Assembly: GCF_014490035.1 (NCBI RefSeq)
Contig: NZ_CP061008.1
Location: 3,162,001 to 3,226,000, forward strand
Direction: 5' to 3'
DNA length: 64,000 nt
Source of the DNA: Achromobacter xylosoxidans
GTDB lineage: Bacteria; Pseudomonadota; Gammaproteobacteria; Burkholderiales; Burkholderiaceae_B
The notes beneath the pieces were generated by a model. The model was not told the origin of the DNA and made no database searches. It saw only the letters and a program-made list of their open reading frames with translations. Position 1 is the first letter of the stretch, and each line of letters begins with the position of its first letter. Of this stretch, positions 46,493 to 54,206 are shown one piece after another. The position numbers were made by a program, and so were the translations under genes.

Positions 46493-47794
46493 ATGCACGT
46501 CATCGTCCTCGGCAGCGGCGTCATCGGCACCACCACCGCCTATTATCTGGCCCTCCAGGGCGCCAAAGTCACGGTGCTGGACCGCCAGCCTTCGGCGGCG
46601 CAGGAGACCAGCTACGCCAACGCCGGACAGGTTTCGCCGGGTTATTCCACGCCCTGGGCCGCGCCCGGCATTCCGCTGAAGGCCATCAAGTGGCTGTTCC
46701 AGAAGCATGCCCCGCTGGCGATCCGCCTGGACGGCAGCCTGTTCCAGCTGAAATGGATGGCGTCCATGCTGGCCAACTGTTCGGCCGAACGCTACGCGGT
46801 GAACAAGGAGCGCATGCTGCGCCTGTCCGAGTACAGCCGCGATTGCCTGCGCGAACTGCGCCAGTCCACCGGCATCCACTACGAAGAGCGCACCCGCGGC
46901 ACGCTGCAGCTGTTCCGCACCGAGGCCCAGCTGGAAGCCGCCCGCCGCGACATCGCGGTGCTGGAAGAAGTGGGCGTGCCCTACGAACTGCTGGACCGCA
47001 ATCGCCTGGTGACGGCCGAACCCGCCCTGGCGCGCTCGTTGCACAAGCTGAGCGGCGGCCTGCGCCTGCCCAATGACGAAACCGGCGACTGCCAGCTGTT
47101 CACGACGCGCCTGGCCGAATTGGCCAAGGGTCTGGGCGTGGAGTTCCGTTTCGGCCAGACGGTGTCGGGCCTGAACACGGCCGGCGGCCAGATCACCGGC
47201 GTGCGCGTGGGCAATGAAGTGCTGACCGCCGACCGCTATGTCGCCGCCTTCGGCAGCTACACGCGCGACTTCCTCAAGCCGCTGGACCTGGACCTGCCGG
47301 TGTATCCGCTCAAGGGTTACTCGCTGACCATCCCCATGGCGGACGAATCGGCCGCGCCGGTTTCGACCATCCTGGATGAAACCTACAAGATCGCCGTGAC
47401 GCGTTTCGACCAGCGCATCCGCGTGGGCGGCATGGCCGAGATCGCGGGCTTCGATCTGCGCCTGAAGGAGGCCCGCCGCAAGACGCTGGAGCTGGTCGTC
47501 AACGACCTGTTCCCGGGTAGCGGCCACGTGGCCCAGGCCGAGTTCTGGACCGGCCTGCGTCCCATGACGCCGGACGGCACCCCGGTGGTCGGCGCGACCC
47601 GCTACGGCAACCTGTACCTGAACACCGGCCACGGCACGCTGGGCTGGACCATGGCCTGCGGCTCGGGCAAGCTGGTGGCCGACCAGGTCATGGGCCAGCG
47701 TCCCGCCATCCGCACCGATGGCCTGGACCTGTCGCGCTACGACCGCAAGGCGGCGCCCAGCCAGTCGCTGGTGCTGGACGGCAAGAGCGCCTGA
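46493..47794 (+). CDS. dadA: D-amino acid dehydrogenase small subunit
   Basis: A 433-residue FAD-dependent D-amino acid dehydrogenase. The N-terminal GSGVIG (7-12) binds [23 protein letters not shown] and the late [14 protein letters not shown] and [16 protein letters not shown] blocks are typical DadA. It oxidises D-alanine and other D-amino acids to 2-oxo acids at the membrane. No alanine racemase dadX follows, unlike in E. coli. ATG 46493 has GGAAAGAA upstream. A strong hairpin follows the gene. Confidence 0.95.
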   Translation: MHVIVLGSGVIGTTTAYYLALQGAKVTVLDRQPSAAQETSYANAGQVSPGYSTPWAAPGIPLKAIKWLFQKHAPLAIRLDGSLFQLKWMASMLANCSAERYAVNKERMLRLSEYSRDCLRELRQSTGIHYEERTRGTLQLFRTEAQLEAARRDIAVLEEVGVPYELLDRNRLVTAEPALARSLHKLSGGLRLPNDETGDCQLFTTRLAELAKGLGVEFRFGQTVSGLNTAGGQITGVRVGNEVLTADRYVAAFGSYTRDFLKPLDLDLPVYPLKGYSLTIPMADESAAPVSTILDETYKIAVTRFDQRIRVGGMAEIAGFDLRLKEARRKTLELVVNDLFPGSGHVAQAEFWTGLRPMTPDGTPVVGATRYGNLYLNTGHGTLGWTMACGSGKLVADQVMGQRPAIRTDGLDLSRYDRKAAPSQSLVLDGKSA

Positions 47795-47835
47795 TTACTG
47801 TTTCCTCCCCTCGGCCAGGCCGCAAGCCTGGCCTG

Positions 47836-47874
47836 CAGCGGCCCCGCCAGCGCAGAACGCCGGCGGGGCCGCTG
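47836..47874. terminator. Strong hairpin between convergent dadA and lysR
   Basis: CAGCGGCCCCGCC (47836-47848) and GGCGGGGCCGCTG (47862-47874) form a perfect 13-bp stem with a 13-nt loop, 41 bp after the dadA stop and 3 bp from the stop of the convergent LysR gene. There is no U-run, but the symmetrical position suits a bidirectional terminator. Confidence 0.7.
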
Positions 47875-47877
47875 TCT

Positions 47878-48762
47878 TCACGGCTGCTGCGCTTGCGCCA
47901 ATTGCTCCAGCATGGCCAGCACGGCGGGCTGCGTTTCATCGTGACGCCAGATGCCGCGCAGATCCGACGGGGTCGACGCATGCGTCAGGGGACGGCAAAC
48001 CAGATTCGGCAATTGCACCTTTCCCAGCGAAGCTGGAACCAGCGACACGCCGAACTCATGCGATACCAGGGTGGCGATCGTCAGCATGTTGCGGACCTTG
48101 TGCCGGATATGCGGCGTGAAGCCGGCCTGCAGGCAAAGCGCCAGTATCTTGTCGTAGTAGCCCGGCGAGAAATCCCGGGGAAACAGCACGAAGTCGTCGT
48201 GTTGCAACTGCTGCGCGGCTATCGTCTGGAGTCCGGCCAGGGGATGCGTTGCCGGCAGCAGGCAGACGAAGTCCTCGCGGTGCAGTACGCGTGACGCGAC
48301 GCCGGATGGCATCACCCGGGGATGCACGATCCCGATATCGATCTGGCCGCGCAGCAGCGCGTCGATTTGTTCGTAGCTGCTGAGTTCGTACAGCACCACC
48401 TCGACGTCCGGCCGCGCCACGCAGAAGGCCCGGACGTCGGACGCCAGCCGTGTCAGGAACGACGAGCCCACGAATCCGATATGCACGGCGCCGGCTTCGC
48501 CATTGGCGGCGCGCCGCGCCTGTTCCTCGGCGTCGCGCGCCAGCGCCAGCAGTTTCAACGCTTCCCGATAGATCACCTTGCCGGCCTCGGTCAGCGCCAC
48601 TTCGCGCGTGGTGCGCCGCAGCAGTTCCATGCCTAGCGAGGATTCCAGCTGGCGGATGTTGAAGCTGAGGGGAGGCTGGCTGATGGACAGGCGCTTGGCG
48701 GCCCTGCCGAAATGCAGCTCCTCGGCGACGGCCACGAAGTAGCGGAGTTGACGCAGATCCAT
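47878..48762 (-). CDS. LysR-family regulator of the Bug-CaiB-acyl-CoA dehydrogenase cluster
   Basis: A 294-residue LysR regulator with LRYFVAVAEELHFGRAAKRLSISQPPLSFNIRQLE at its N-terminus, closest in style to BenM/CatM-like aromatic regulators (FHFGRAAxxL). The ligand domain is complete. It is divergent from a Bug receptor, CoA-transferase and acyl-CoA dehydrogenase, and the space between has a widely spaced palindrome. It probably activates them when a carboxylate or its CoA ester is present. ATG 48762 starts at the usual MDLRQLRYF. Confidence 0.86.
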   Translation of the reverse strand: MDLRQLRYFVAVAEELHFGRAAKRLSISQPPLSFNIRQLESSLGMELLRRTTREVALTEAGKVIYREALKLLALARDAEEQARRAANGEAGAVHIGFVGSSFLTRLASDVRAFCVARPDVEVVLYELSSYEQIDALLRGQIDIGIVHPRVMPSGVASRVLHREDFVCLLPATHPLAGLQTIAAQQLQHDDFVLFPRDFSPGYYDKILALCLQAGFTPHIRHKVRNMLTIATLVSHEFGVSLVPASLGKVQLPNLVCRPLTHASTPSDLRGIWRHDETQPAVLAMLEQLAQAQQP

Positions 48763-48809
48763 GGAGAGGCTCGCGGACTAGGGGACTCTGACAGGCCGGA
48801 AAAGATTGA

Positions 48810-48848
48810 TCCAATATCTGTATGAATAGCACAAAAAAATATATTGGA
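48810..48848. promoter_or_regulatory. Widely spaced palindrome in the lysR-Bug divergent promoter
   Basis: TCCAATAT (48810-48817) and ATATTGGA (48841-48848) are perfect inverted 8-mers with a 23-bp, A-rich spacer, so their centres are 31 bp apart, three helical turns. They lie 47 bp from the lysR ATG and about 97 bp from the Bug start. A LysR tetramer spanning both is plausible. Confidence 0.55.
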
Positions 48849-48945
48849 CGAGAAAAATCACGTTGCCAATAATGGGTTTCACCGCGGCGACACGCGGCTA
48901 TGAATCCGGGCACAGACCCGCGATCGATCCCCCAAGGAGACTCTC

Positions 48946-49914
48946 GTGCGTATCCCTAGCCTCATCGCGCTGGCCGCCAGCGCATTGCTTGCCGCCAGCG
49001 CCGCAAAAGCGCAGGACTATCCCCGCATGCCCATCCGTCTGATCGTGCCGTACTCGGCCGGCGGCATGACCGACGTAGTGGCGCGCGTCATCGGCCAGAA
49101 GCTTGGCGAACGGCTGGGCCAGCCGGTGATCGTGGAAAACCGCGCGGGCGCCGCCACCATCATCGGCGCGGAGATGGTCGCCAACGCCAAGCCCGACGGC
49201 TACACCTTGCTGGCGGCAACCAACACCACGCTGACGATCAATCCCTGGCTGTACCCGAAATTGCCGTATGACGCGGTCAAGAGCTTTGCGCCGATTGCGC
49301 TGGTGGCCAGCACGCCCAGCGTCATCGTCGTCAACCCGAAGGTCCCGGCGCAGACGCTGGCGCAGTTTGTGGGCCTGGCCCAGGCCAAGCCGGGCGAGTT
49401 CAGCTATGCCTCGTACGGCGCTGGCTCGACGGCGCACCTGGCCGGCGAGATGCTGCGATCCCGGGCCAGCGTCAATCTCCTGCATGTGCCGTACAAGGGC
49501 AGCGCGCCTGCCAAGGCGGCGGTGATGGGCGGCGAAGTCTCCGTCACGTTCGAACCCGCGTTCACGGGCTTGCCGCAGATCCAGGCCGGCAAGCTGACCG
49601 CGCTGGCCGTCATGAGCGACAAGCGCTCCGCGGTGCTGCCGCAATTGCCGACCACGGCGGAACTGGGCTACCCGGACATGAGGATGTCCGCGTGGGTCGG
49701 CATCCTGGCGCCATCGGGCACGCCGCCGGCCATCGTCAAGTCGCTGAGCGGCGCCATCGAACAGATCATGACCCAGGCCGACGTGCGCGAAGCCCTGCTG
49801 CGCACCGGGGGAGAGCCGGTGGGGTACTTCGGCGACGCCTTCAGCGCCTACATGCGCGAGGAAAGCGCGCGCTATGGGCAGGTCATCAAGGACGCGGACA
49901 TCCGCATCGATTAA
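48946..49914 (+). CDS. Bug/TctC-type periplasmic solute-binding protein
   Basis: A 322-residue secreted binding protein with a signal peptide ending near AAKAQD (about residue 22). Family blocks are YPRMPIRLIVPYSAGGMTD, GQPVIVENRAGAATIIG, KLPYDAVKSFAPI and LHVPYKGSAPAKAAVMGG. Translation starts at GTG 48946 with an AAGGAGACTCTC ribosome-binding site. It precedes a CaiB/BaiF CoA-transferase by 31 bp, suggesting that the ligand is an organic acid then activated to its CoA ester. No TctA/TctB genes are nearby. Confidence 0.88.
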   Translation: MRIPSLIALAASALLAASAAKAQDYPRMPIRLIVPYSAGGMTDVVARVIGQKLGERLGQPVIVENRAGAATIIGAEMVANAKPDGYTLLAATNTTLTINPWLYPKLPYDAVKSFAPIALVASTPSVIVVNPKVPAQTLAQFVGLAQAKPGEFSYASYGAGSTAHLAGEMLRSRASVNLLHVPYKGSAPAKAAVMGGEVSVTFEPAFTGLPQIQAGKLTALAVMSDKRSAVLPQLPTTAELGYPDMRMSAWVGILAPSGTPPAIVKSLSGAIEQIMTQADVREALLRTGGEPVGYFGDAFSAYMREESARYGQVIKDADIRID

Positions 49915-49945
49915 AGCGCCGCATCGGCATCGAGGCTCAAGACAC

Positions 49946-51172
49946 ATGGCAATCAAACCGTTATCCCATATTCGCGTGCTCGACCTGACCCGCGTGCTGG
50001 CAGGGCCCTGGTGCACGCAGAACCTTGCCGACCTGGGCGCGGACGTGATCAAGATCGAACGCCCTGGCGCTGGCGACGATACCCGCGGCTGGGGGCCGCC
50101 CTGGATGCCTGATGCGGGAGAGCGGCCGCGCGAGGATTCGGGCTACTACGCGTCGACCAATCGCGGCAAGAAATCCGTGACGGTGGACATTTCCACCGCC
50201 GAAGGCCAGGACATCGTCCGCCGGCTGGCGGCGAAATCGGACGTGCTGGTGGAAAACTACAAGGTCGGCACCCTGGCGCGCTATGGATTGAGTTATGAAG
50301 ACCTGCGCGCCGACAACCCCGCGCTGGTCTATTGCTCGATCACCGGATTCGGGCAGACCGGGCCGTATCGTCACCGGCCGGGGTACGACTTCATTTTTCA
50401 GGGCATGGGCGGCTTGATGAGCGTCACCGGCGAGGCCGATGGCCTGCCCGGCGCAGGGCCGCAGAAAGTAGGGGTTGCCGTGGCGGACATCACCACGGGC
50501 ATGTACGCCAGCCTGGCGATTGCGGCCGCCTTGGCCTGGCGCGAACGCAGCGGGCAGGGGCAGCACATAGACATGGCCTTGCTGGACTGCGTGCTGGCGT
50601 TCGGCAGCAACCCCGCCGTGAACTACCTGGTGTCCGGCAAGGCGCCCAAGCGCTATGGCAACGCGCACGCCAACGCAGTGCCATACCAGGTGTTCGACAC
50701 AGCGGATGGACGCTTGATCGTGGCCGTGGGCAACGACAGCCAGTTCGCGGCCTATTGCCAGGAGATCCGGCGGCCGGACCTGGCGCAAGACCCGCGCTAT
50801 GCCAAGGTCAGCGGGCGTCTGACCCATCGCGACACGCTGTTGCCCCTGCTGGCTGAAATCATGAAGACGGATACCAGCGCGGCGTGGCAGCAGCGGCTGG
50901 AACTTGCGGGGGTGCCCAGCGGACCGATCAACACCTACTCCGAGACCTTCACCGATCCGCAGGTCGTGCACCGCGGCCTGCGCGTGGATTTGCCCTTGTC
51001 GACGGGCGGCACCTGCCCGGGCATCGCCAGCCCCATGCGGTTTTCGGCGACGCCGCTGGACCATGCCGCGGGTCCGCCCGTGTTGGGCGAGCACACAAGA
51101 GACGTGCTGACGCAGCGTCTTGGCTACTCGGATGCCGCGCTGACGCATTTGCGCGCTGCCGGCGTCATCTGA
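49946..51172 (+). CDS. CaiB/BaiF family (class III) CoA-transferase
   Basis: A 408-residue family III CoA-transferase. VLDLTRVLAGPWCTQNLADLGADVIKIERPG is the canonical N-terminus, RNKKSV-like NRGKKSVTVDI follows, and GLMSVTGEADG with GVAVADITTGMYA lie mid-protein. It transfers CoA from a donor such as succinyl-CoA to a carboxylate. ATG 49946 (MAIKPLSHIR) was preferred over a longer frame that overlaps the Bug gene. Its acceptor is presumably the ligand of the adjacent Bug protein or a downstream product. Confidence 0.9.
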   Translation: MAIKPLSHIRVLDLTRVLAGPWCTQNLADLGADVIKIERPGAGDDTRGWGPPWMPDAGERPREDSGYYASTNRGKKSVTVDISTAEGQDIVRRLAAKSDVLVENYKVGTLARYGLSYEDLRADNPALVYCSITGFGQTGPYRHRPGYDFIFQGMGGLMSVTGEADGLPGAGPQKVGVAVADITTGMYASLAIAAALAWRERSGQGQHIDMALLDCVLAFGSNPAVNYLVSGKAPKRYGNAHANAVPYQVFDTADGRLIVAVGNDSQFAAYCQEIRRPDLAQDPRYAKVSGRLTHRDTLLPLLAEIMKTDTSAAWQQRLELAGVPSGPINTYSETFTDPQVVHRGLRVDLPLSTGGTCPGIASPMRFSATPLDHAAGPPVLGEHTRDVLTQRLGYSDAALTHLRAAGVI

Positions 51173-51244
51173 TTTTCCATTGCCGACGCATGCCCGCGCG
51201 CCGCTTCAGGCGCGGCGTCCGTCCACGACCTTCAGGAGCTGTCC

Positions 51245-53038
51245 ATGTCATTTTCAGCCAGATACGATGAATACGTACGCCCGCGTCCAGAGCGCTCTTC
51301 GCAGAGCTCCCATTTCCTCGCGCCCGACTGCGCAGGCCTGGATTTCTACGCGCTGGATCGGGGTCTGCAGGACCTGCTGAGGCTGTACCTGCCCGCTGCC
51401 GCGCATGCGCAACTGCTGCCGCAGTTCCAGCGCATGGGGCAATTGGCGGGGGGGCGCCTCAATGCCTTGGCAACCGTGGCGGACAAGTATCCGCCCGTGC
51501 TGCACGCGCGCACGCGCTGGGGCGAGGACGAAGACTGGATCGAGTACCACCCGGCCTACCAGGAGATGGAACATATCGCGTTCGCGGATTTCCAGTTCCA
51601 TGCCATGAGCCATCGCGCTGGCGTGCTGGGCTGCGATGCGCCGCTGCCGCCGGTGGCGAAGTATGCGCTGCAATACTTGTTTGTCCAGGCCGAGTTCGGC
51701 CAGATGTGTCCGATCAGCGTATCCGATACCTCGATCCATCTGATCAGGAAATTCGGCAGCCCCGCCCTGAAGGAAAAGCTGCTGCCGCGCATGCTGTCCA
51801 GCGACCCGGCCGCGCTCTGGAAGGGAACGCAATTCATGACGGAGAAGACCGGGGGGTCCGACGTGGGTGCCCTGGAAACCGTGGCCCGCCAAACTGACGG
51901 GATCTGGCGCCTGTACGGGGAAAAATGGTTCTGCTCGCACACCGACGCGGACATCGCCTTGCTGTTGGCCCGTCCCGAAGGCGCACCGGCGGGCACGCGC
52001 GGCTTGGCTCTGTTTGCGATGCCGCGGCGCCTGGAAGACGGCAGCCGCAATGCCTATCGCATCGTCCGGCTGAAGGACAAGCTGGGCACGCGCTCGATGG
52101 CCAGCGGCGAGATTCGCCTGGAAGGCGCCCAGGCGTACCTGGTGGGGGAGGCGGACCAGGGACTCAAGCACATGATGGAGCAGGTCAACCTGTCGCGTCT
52201 GTCGCACGGCGTGCGCGCGGCGGCAATGATGCGGCGCTGCCTCAACGAGGCCATGCTGGCCGCGCGCCATCGGCGGGCGTTCGGACGCGATGTCATCGGC
52301 TATCCGCTGCTGCGCCGCCAGTTGTTGAAACTGTTGACGCCGACGGAAGCGGCGTTGTCCATGGTCATGGCCACGGCCGACATCATGCGGCGGGCGCAGG
52401 AGGGCGCCGCGCACGCCGCCCAGGCGCTGCGGCTGCTGACGCCGCTGCTCAAGCTGCGCACGTGCCGGGACAACATCGCCGTGGCAACGGGCGCGATGGA
52501 GATACGCGGCGGCAACGGCTACATCGAAGACTTCGTCAATGCCCGGCTGGTGCGAGACGCGCACATAGGCGTGCTATGGGAGGGAACCAGCAACATCAAC
52601 GCGCTCGACGCGATCCAGCGCGCCGTGCGCAAGGATCGGGCGCACGAGGCCTTGTCGGCCTTGCTGGAGAGCAAGCTGGAGGAGGCGTCCGCCTTGCCCC
52701 GCGCCTGGCGCGCAACGGCGCGGGACTGCCTGCGCCGCGCCATCAGCCTGGCCCAGGCCGTCGGGACGGACGAACAGCATGAGGCGCAGGTGCGCCGCGC
52801 GGCATCCGCACTCTATTACGCATCGGCGGCGGTGTTCATGGCCTGGGAGAGCTGCCAGCCCGGGGTGGATGCGCGCCGCCTGCTGCTTGCCGACGCGGTG
52901 CTGCGCCACTATCTGCTGCCCGCCGATCCCCTGCGCGACGCCGAGGCGGACGCAGAGACGCAGGGAGACAGGCTGATGCTGCAAACCGAGCCCTTGACGC
53001 TGGCGCAGGTTCTGCCGGTGCTGGCTTCGTCATCCTGA
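51245..53038 (+). CDS. Large acyl-CoA dehydrogenase (about 600 residues)
   Basis: A 597-residue acyl-CoA dehydrogenase of the long subclass (FadE-like/AidB-like, with an extra N-terminal and a C-terminal helical region). LWKGTQFMTEKTGGSDVG contains the FAD loop; GGNGYIEDFVNARLVRDAHIGVLWEGTSNINALD is the C-terminal core, with the catalytic Glu at the WEGTSN site or earlier. It follows the CoA-transferase by 72 bp with AGGAGCTGTCC as ribosome-binding site. In context it dehydrogenates the acyl-CoA made by the transferase. The large size suits bulky or long acyl groups. Confidence 0.87.
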   Translation: MSFSARYDEYVRPRPERSSQSSHFLAPDCAGLDFYALDRGLQDLLRLYLPAAAHAQLLPQFQRMGQLAGGRLNALATVADKYPPVLHARTRWGEDEDWIEYHPAYQEMEHIAFADFQFHAMSHRAGVLGCDAPLPPVAKYALQYLFVQAEFGQMCPISVSDTSIHLIRKFGSPALKEKLLPRMLSSDPAALWKGTQFMTEKTGGSDVGALETVARQTDGIWRLYGEKWFCSHTDADIALLLARPEGAPAGTRGLALFAMPRRLEDGSRNAYRIVRLKDKLGTRSMASGEIRLEGAQAYLVGEADQGLKHMMEQVNLSRLSHGVRAAAMMRRCLNEAMLAARHRRAFGRDVIGYPLLRRQLLKLLTPTEAALSMVMATADIMRRAQEGAAHAAQALRLLTPLLKLRTCRDNIAVATGAMEIRGGNGYIEDFVNARLVRDAHIGVLWEGTSNINALDAIQRAVRKDRAHEALSALLESKLEEASALPRAWRATARDCLRRAISLAQAVGTDEQHEAQVRRAASALYYASAAVFMAWESCQPGVDARRLLLADAVLRHYLLPADPLRDAEADAETQGDRLMLQTEPLTLAQVLPVLASSS

Positions 53039-53078
53039 GAGGAGCCGCGGCAGGGGTCTTGCTCTTACAATTCCGCGC

Positions 53079-54206
53079 ATGACCCATTTCCTGCACACCG
53101 CCGACTGGCAGATCGGCCGACAATACGGCCAGTTTGAAACCGACGACGCCGCCATGCTGGCCGAGGCGCGCTTCGACGTCGTGGCCCGCATCGCCGCGCT
53201 GGCGGCCGAACGCGGCGTGGACGCCGTGCTGGTGGCGGGCGACGTGTTCGACACGCAGGGCGTGTCGGACCGCACGATACGCCGGCTGTTCGCGGCCATG
53301 GCCGCTTACGCCGGGCCTTGGGTCATGATCGCCGGCAACCATGACGCCGCGCTGGCCGACAGCGTCTGGAGCCGGGCGATGCAGCTGGGCTGCATTCCAT
53401 CCAACGTGCATGTGCCGCTGCGCACCGGCGTGGTCGATCTGGCGGCGATCAATCTCGCCGTGCTGGCCGCGCCCCTGACGCAACGCCATACCTACGACGA
53501 CGTGACCCAGGCCTTCGACGCGCTGGAAACCGAAGCCGGCCGCATCCGCGTGGGCCTGGCGCACGGCAGCGTGGCGGGCCGCCTGCCGGACACCATAGAC
53601 GCCACCAATCCCATCGCCCCGGACCGTGCGGCGCGCGCACGCCTGGACTACCTGGCGCTGGGCGACTGGCACGGCTGCCTGTCCATCGACGAGCGCACCT
53701 GGTATGCCGGCACGCCGGAGCAGGACCGCTTTCGCGGCAACGAGCCCGGGTACGCGCTGCATGTGCGCATCGACGCGCCGGGTGCCACGCCCGCCGTCGA
53801 GCGGCTGGCCACGGGCAAGTACCGCTGGTCGGCCTGGACGGAAACGCTGAGCCTGCCCTCGGACGCGCAGGCGCTGGCCGCGCGCATGGCAGCGCTGCGT
53901 GCGGAAGATGTCCTGCGGCTGGAAGTGCAGGGGCACGTCAACATGGAAACCTGGGAGGCGCTGCAACGCGCCGTGGACCAGGCCGCAGCGCAAGTGCGCG
54001 CGCTGTTGCCGGACCTGTCCGGCCTCATGCTGGAACCGGACGAAGCCGACCTGGCTGAACTGCGCGCCAGCGGCTACGTGGGTGAAGTAGCGGCGCAATT
54101 GCAGGCGCTGCAGGCCGATCCGGACCAATCCGCGGTCGCTGGCGAGGCATTGCGGCTGCTGCTGCGGTTCCAACGCGAAAGCGCCGCGCCGGGAGCCGCC
54201 AAATGA
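53079..54206 (+). CDS. yhaO: SbcD/YhaO-like metallophosphoesterase (DNA repair nuclease subunit)
   Basis: A 375-residue protein with the Mre11/SbcD phosphoesterase motifs: HTADWQIG (I), VAGDVFDT (II), AGNHD (III), GLAHGS (IV) and GDWHG (V). The C-terminal third is a capping region. It is translationally coupled to the AAA ATPase gene by a 4-bp overlap, as in SbcCD and YhaON pairs, which process DNA ends. ATG 53079 lies 41 bp after the acyl-CoA dehydrogenase. The symbol follows the YhaO-like architecture and is not established for this organism. Confidence 0.85.
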   Translation: MTHFLHTADWQIGRQYGQFETDDAAMLAEARFDVVARIAALAAERGVDAVLVAGDVFDTQGVSDRTIRRLFAAMAAYAGPWVMIAGNHDAALADSVWSRAMQLGCIPSNVHVPLRTGVVDLAAINLAVLAAPLTQRHTYDDVTQAFDALETEAGRIRVGLAHGSVAGRLPDTIDATNPIAPDRAARARLDYLALGDWHGCLSIDERTWYAGTPEQDRFRGNEPGYALHVRIDAPGATPAVERLATGKYRWSAWTETLSLPSDAQALAARMAALRAEDVLRLEVQGHVNMETWEALQRAVDQAAAQVRALLPDLSGLMLEPDEADLAELRASGYVGEVAAQLQALQADPDQSAVAGEALRLLLRFQRESAAPGAAK

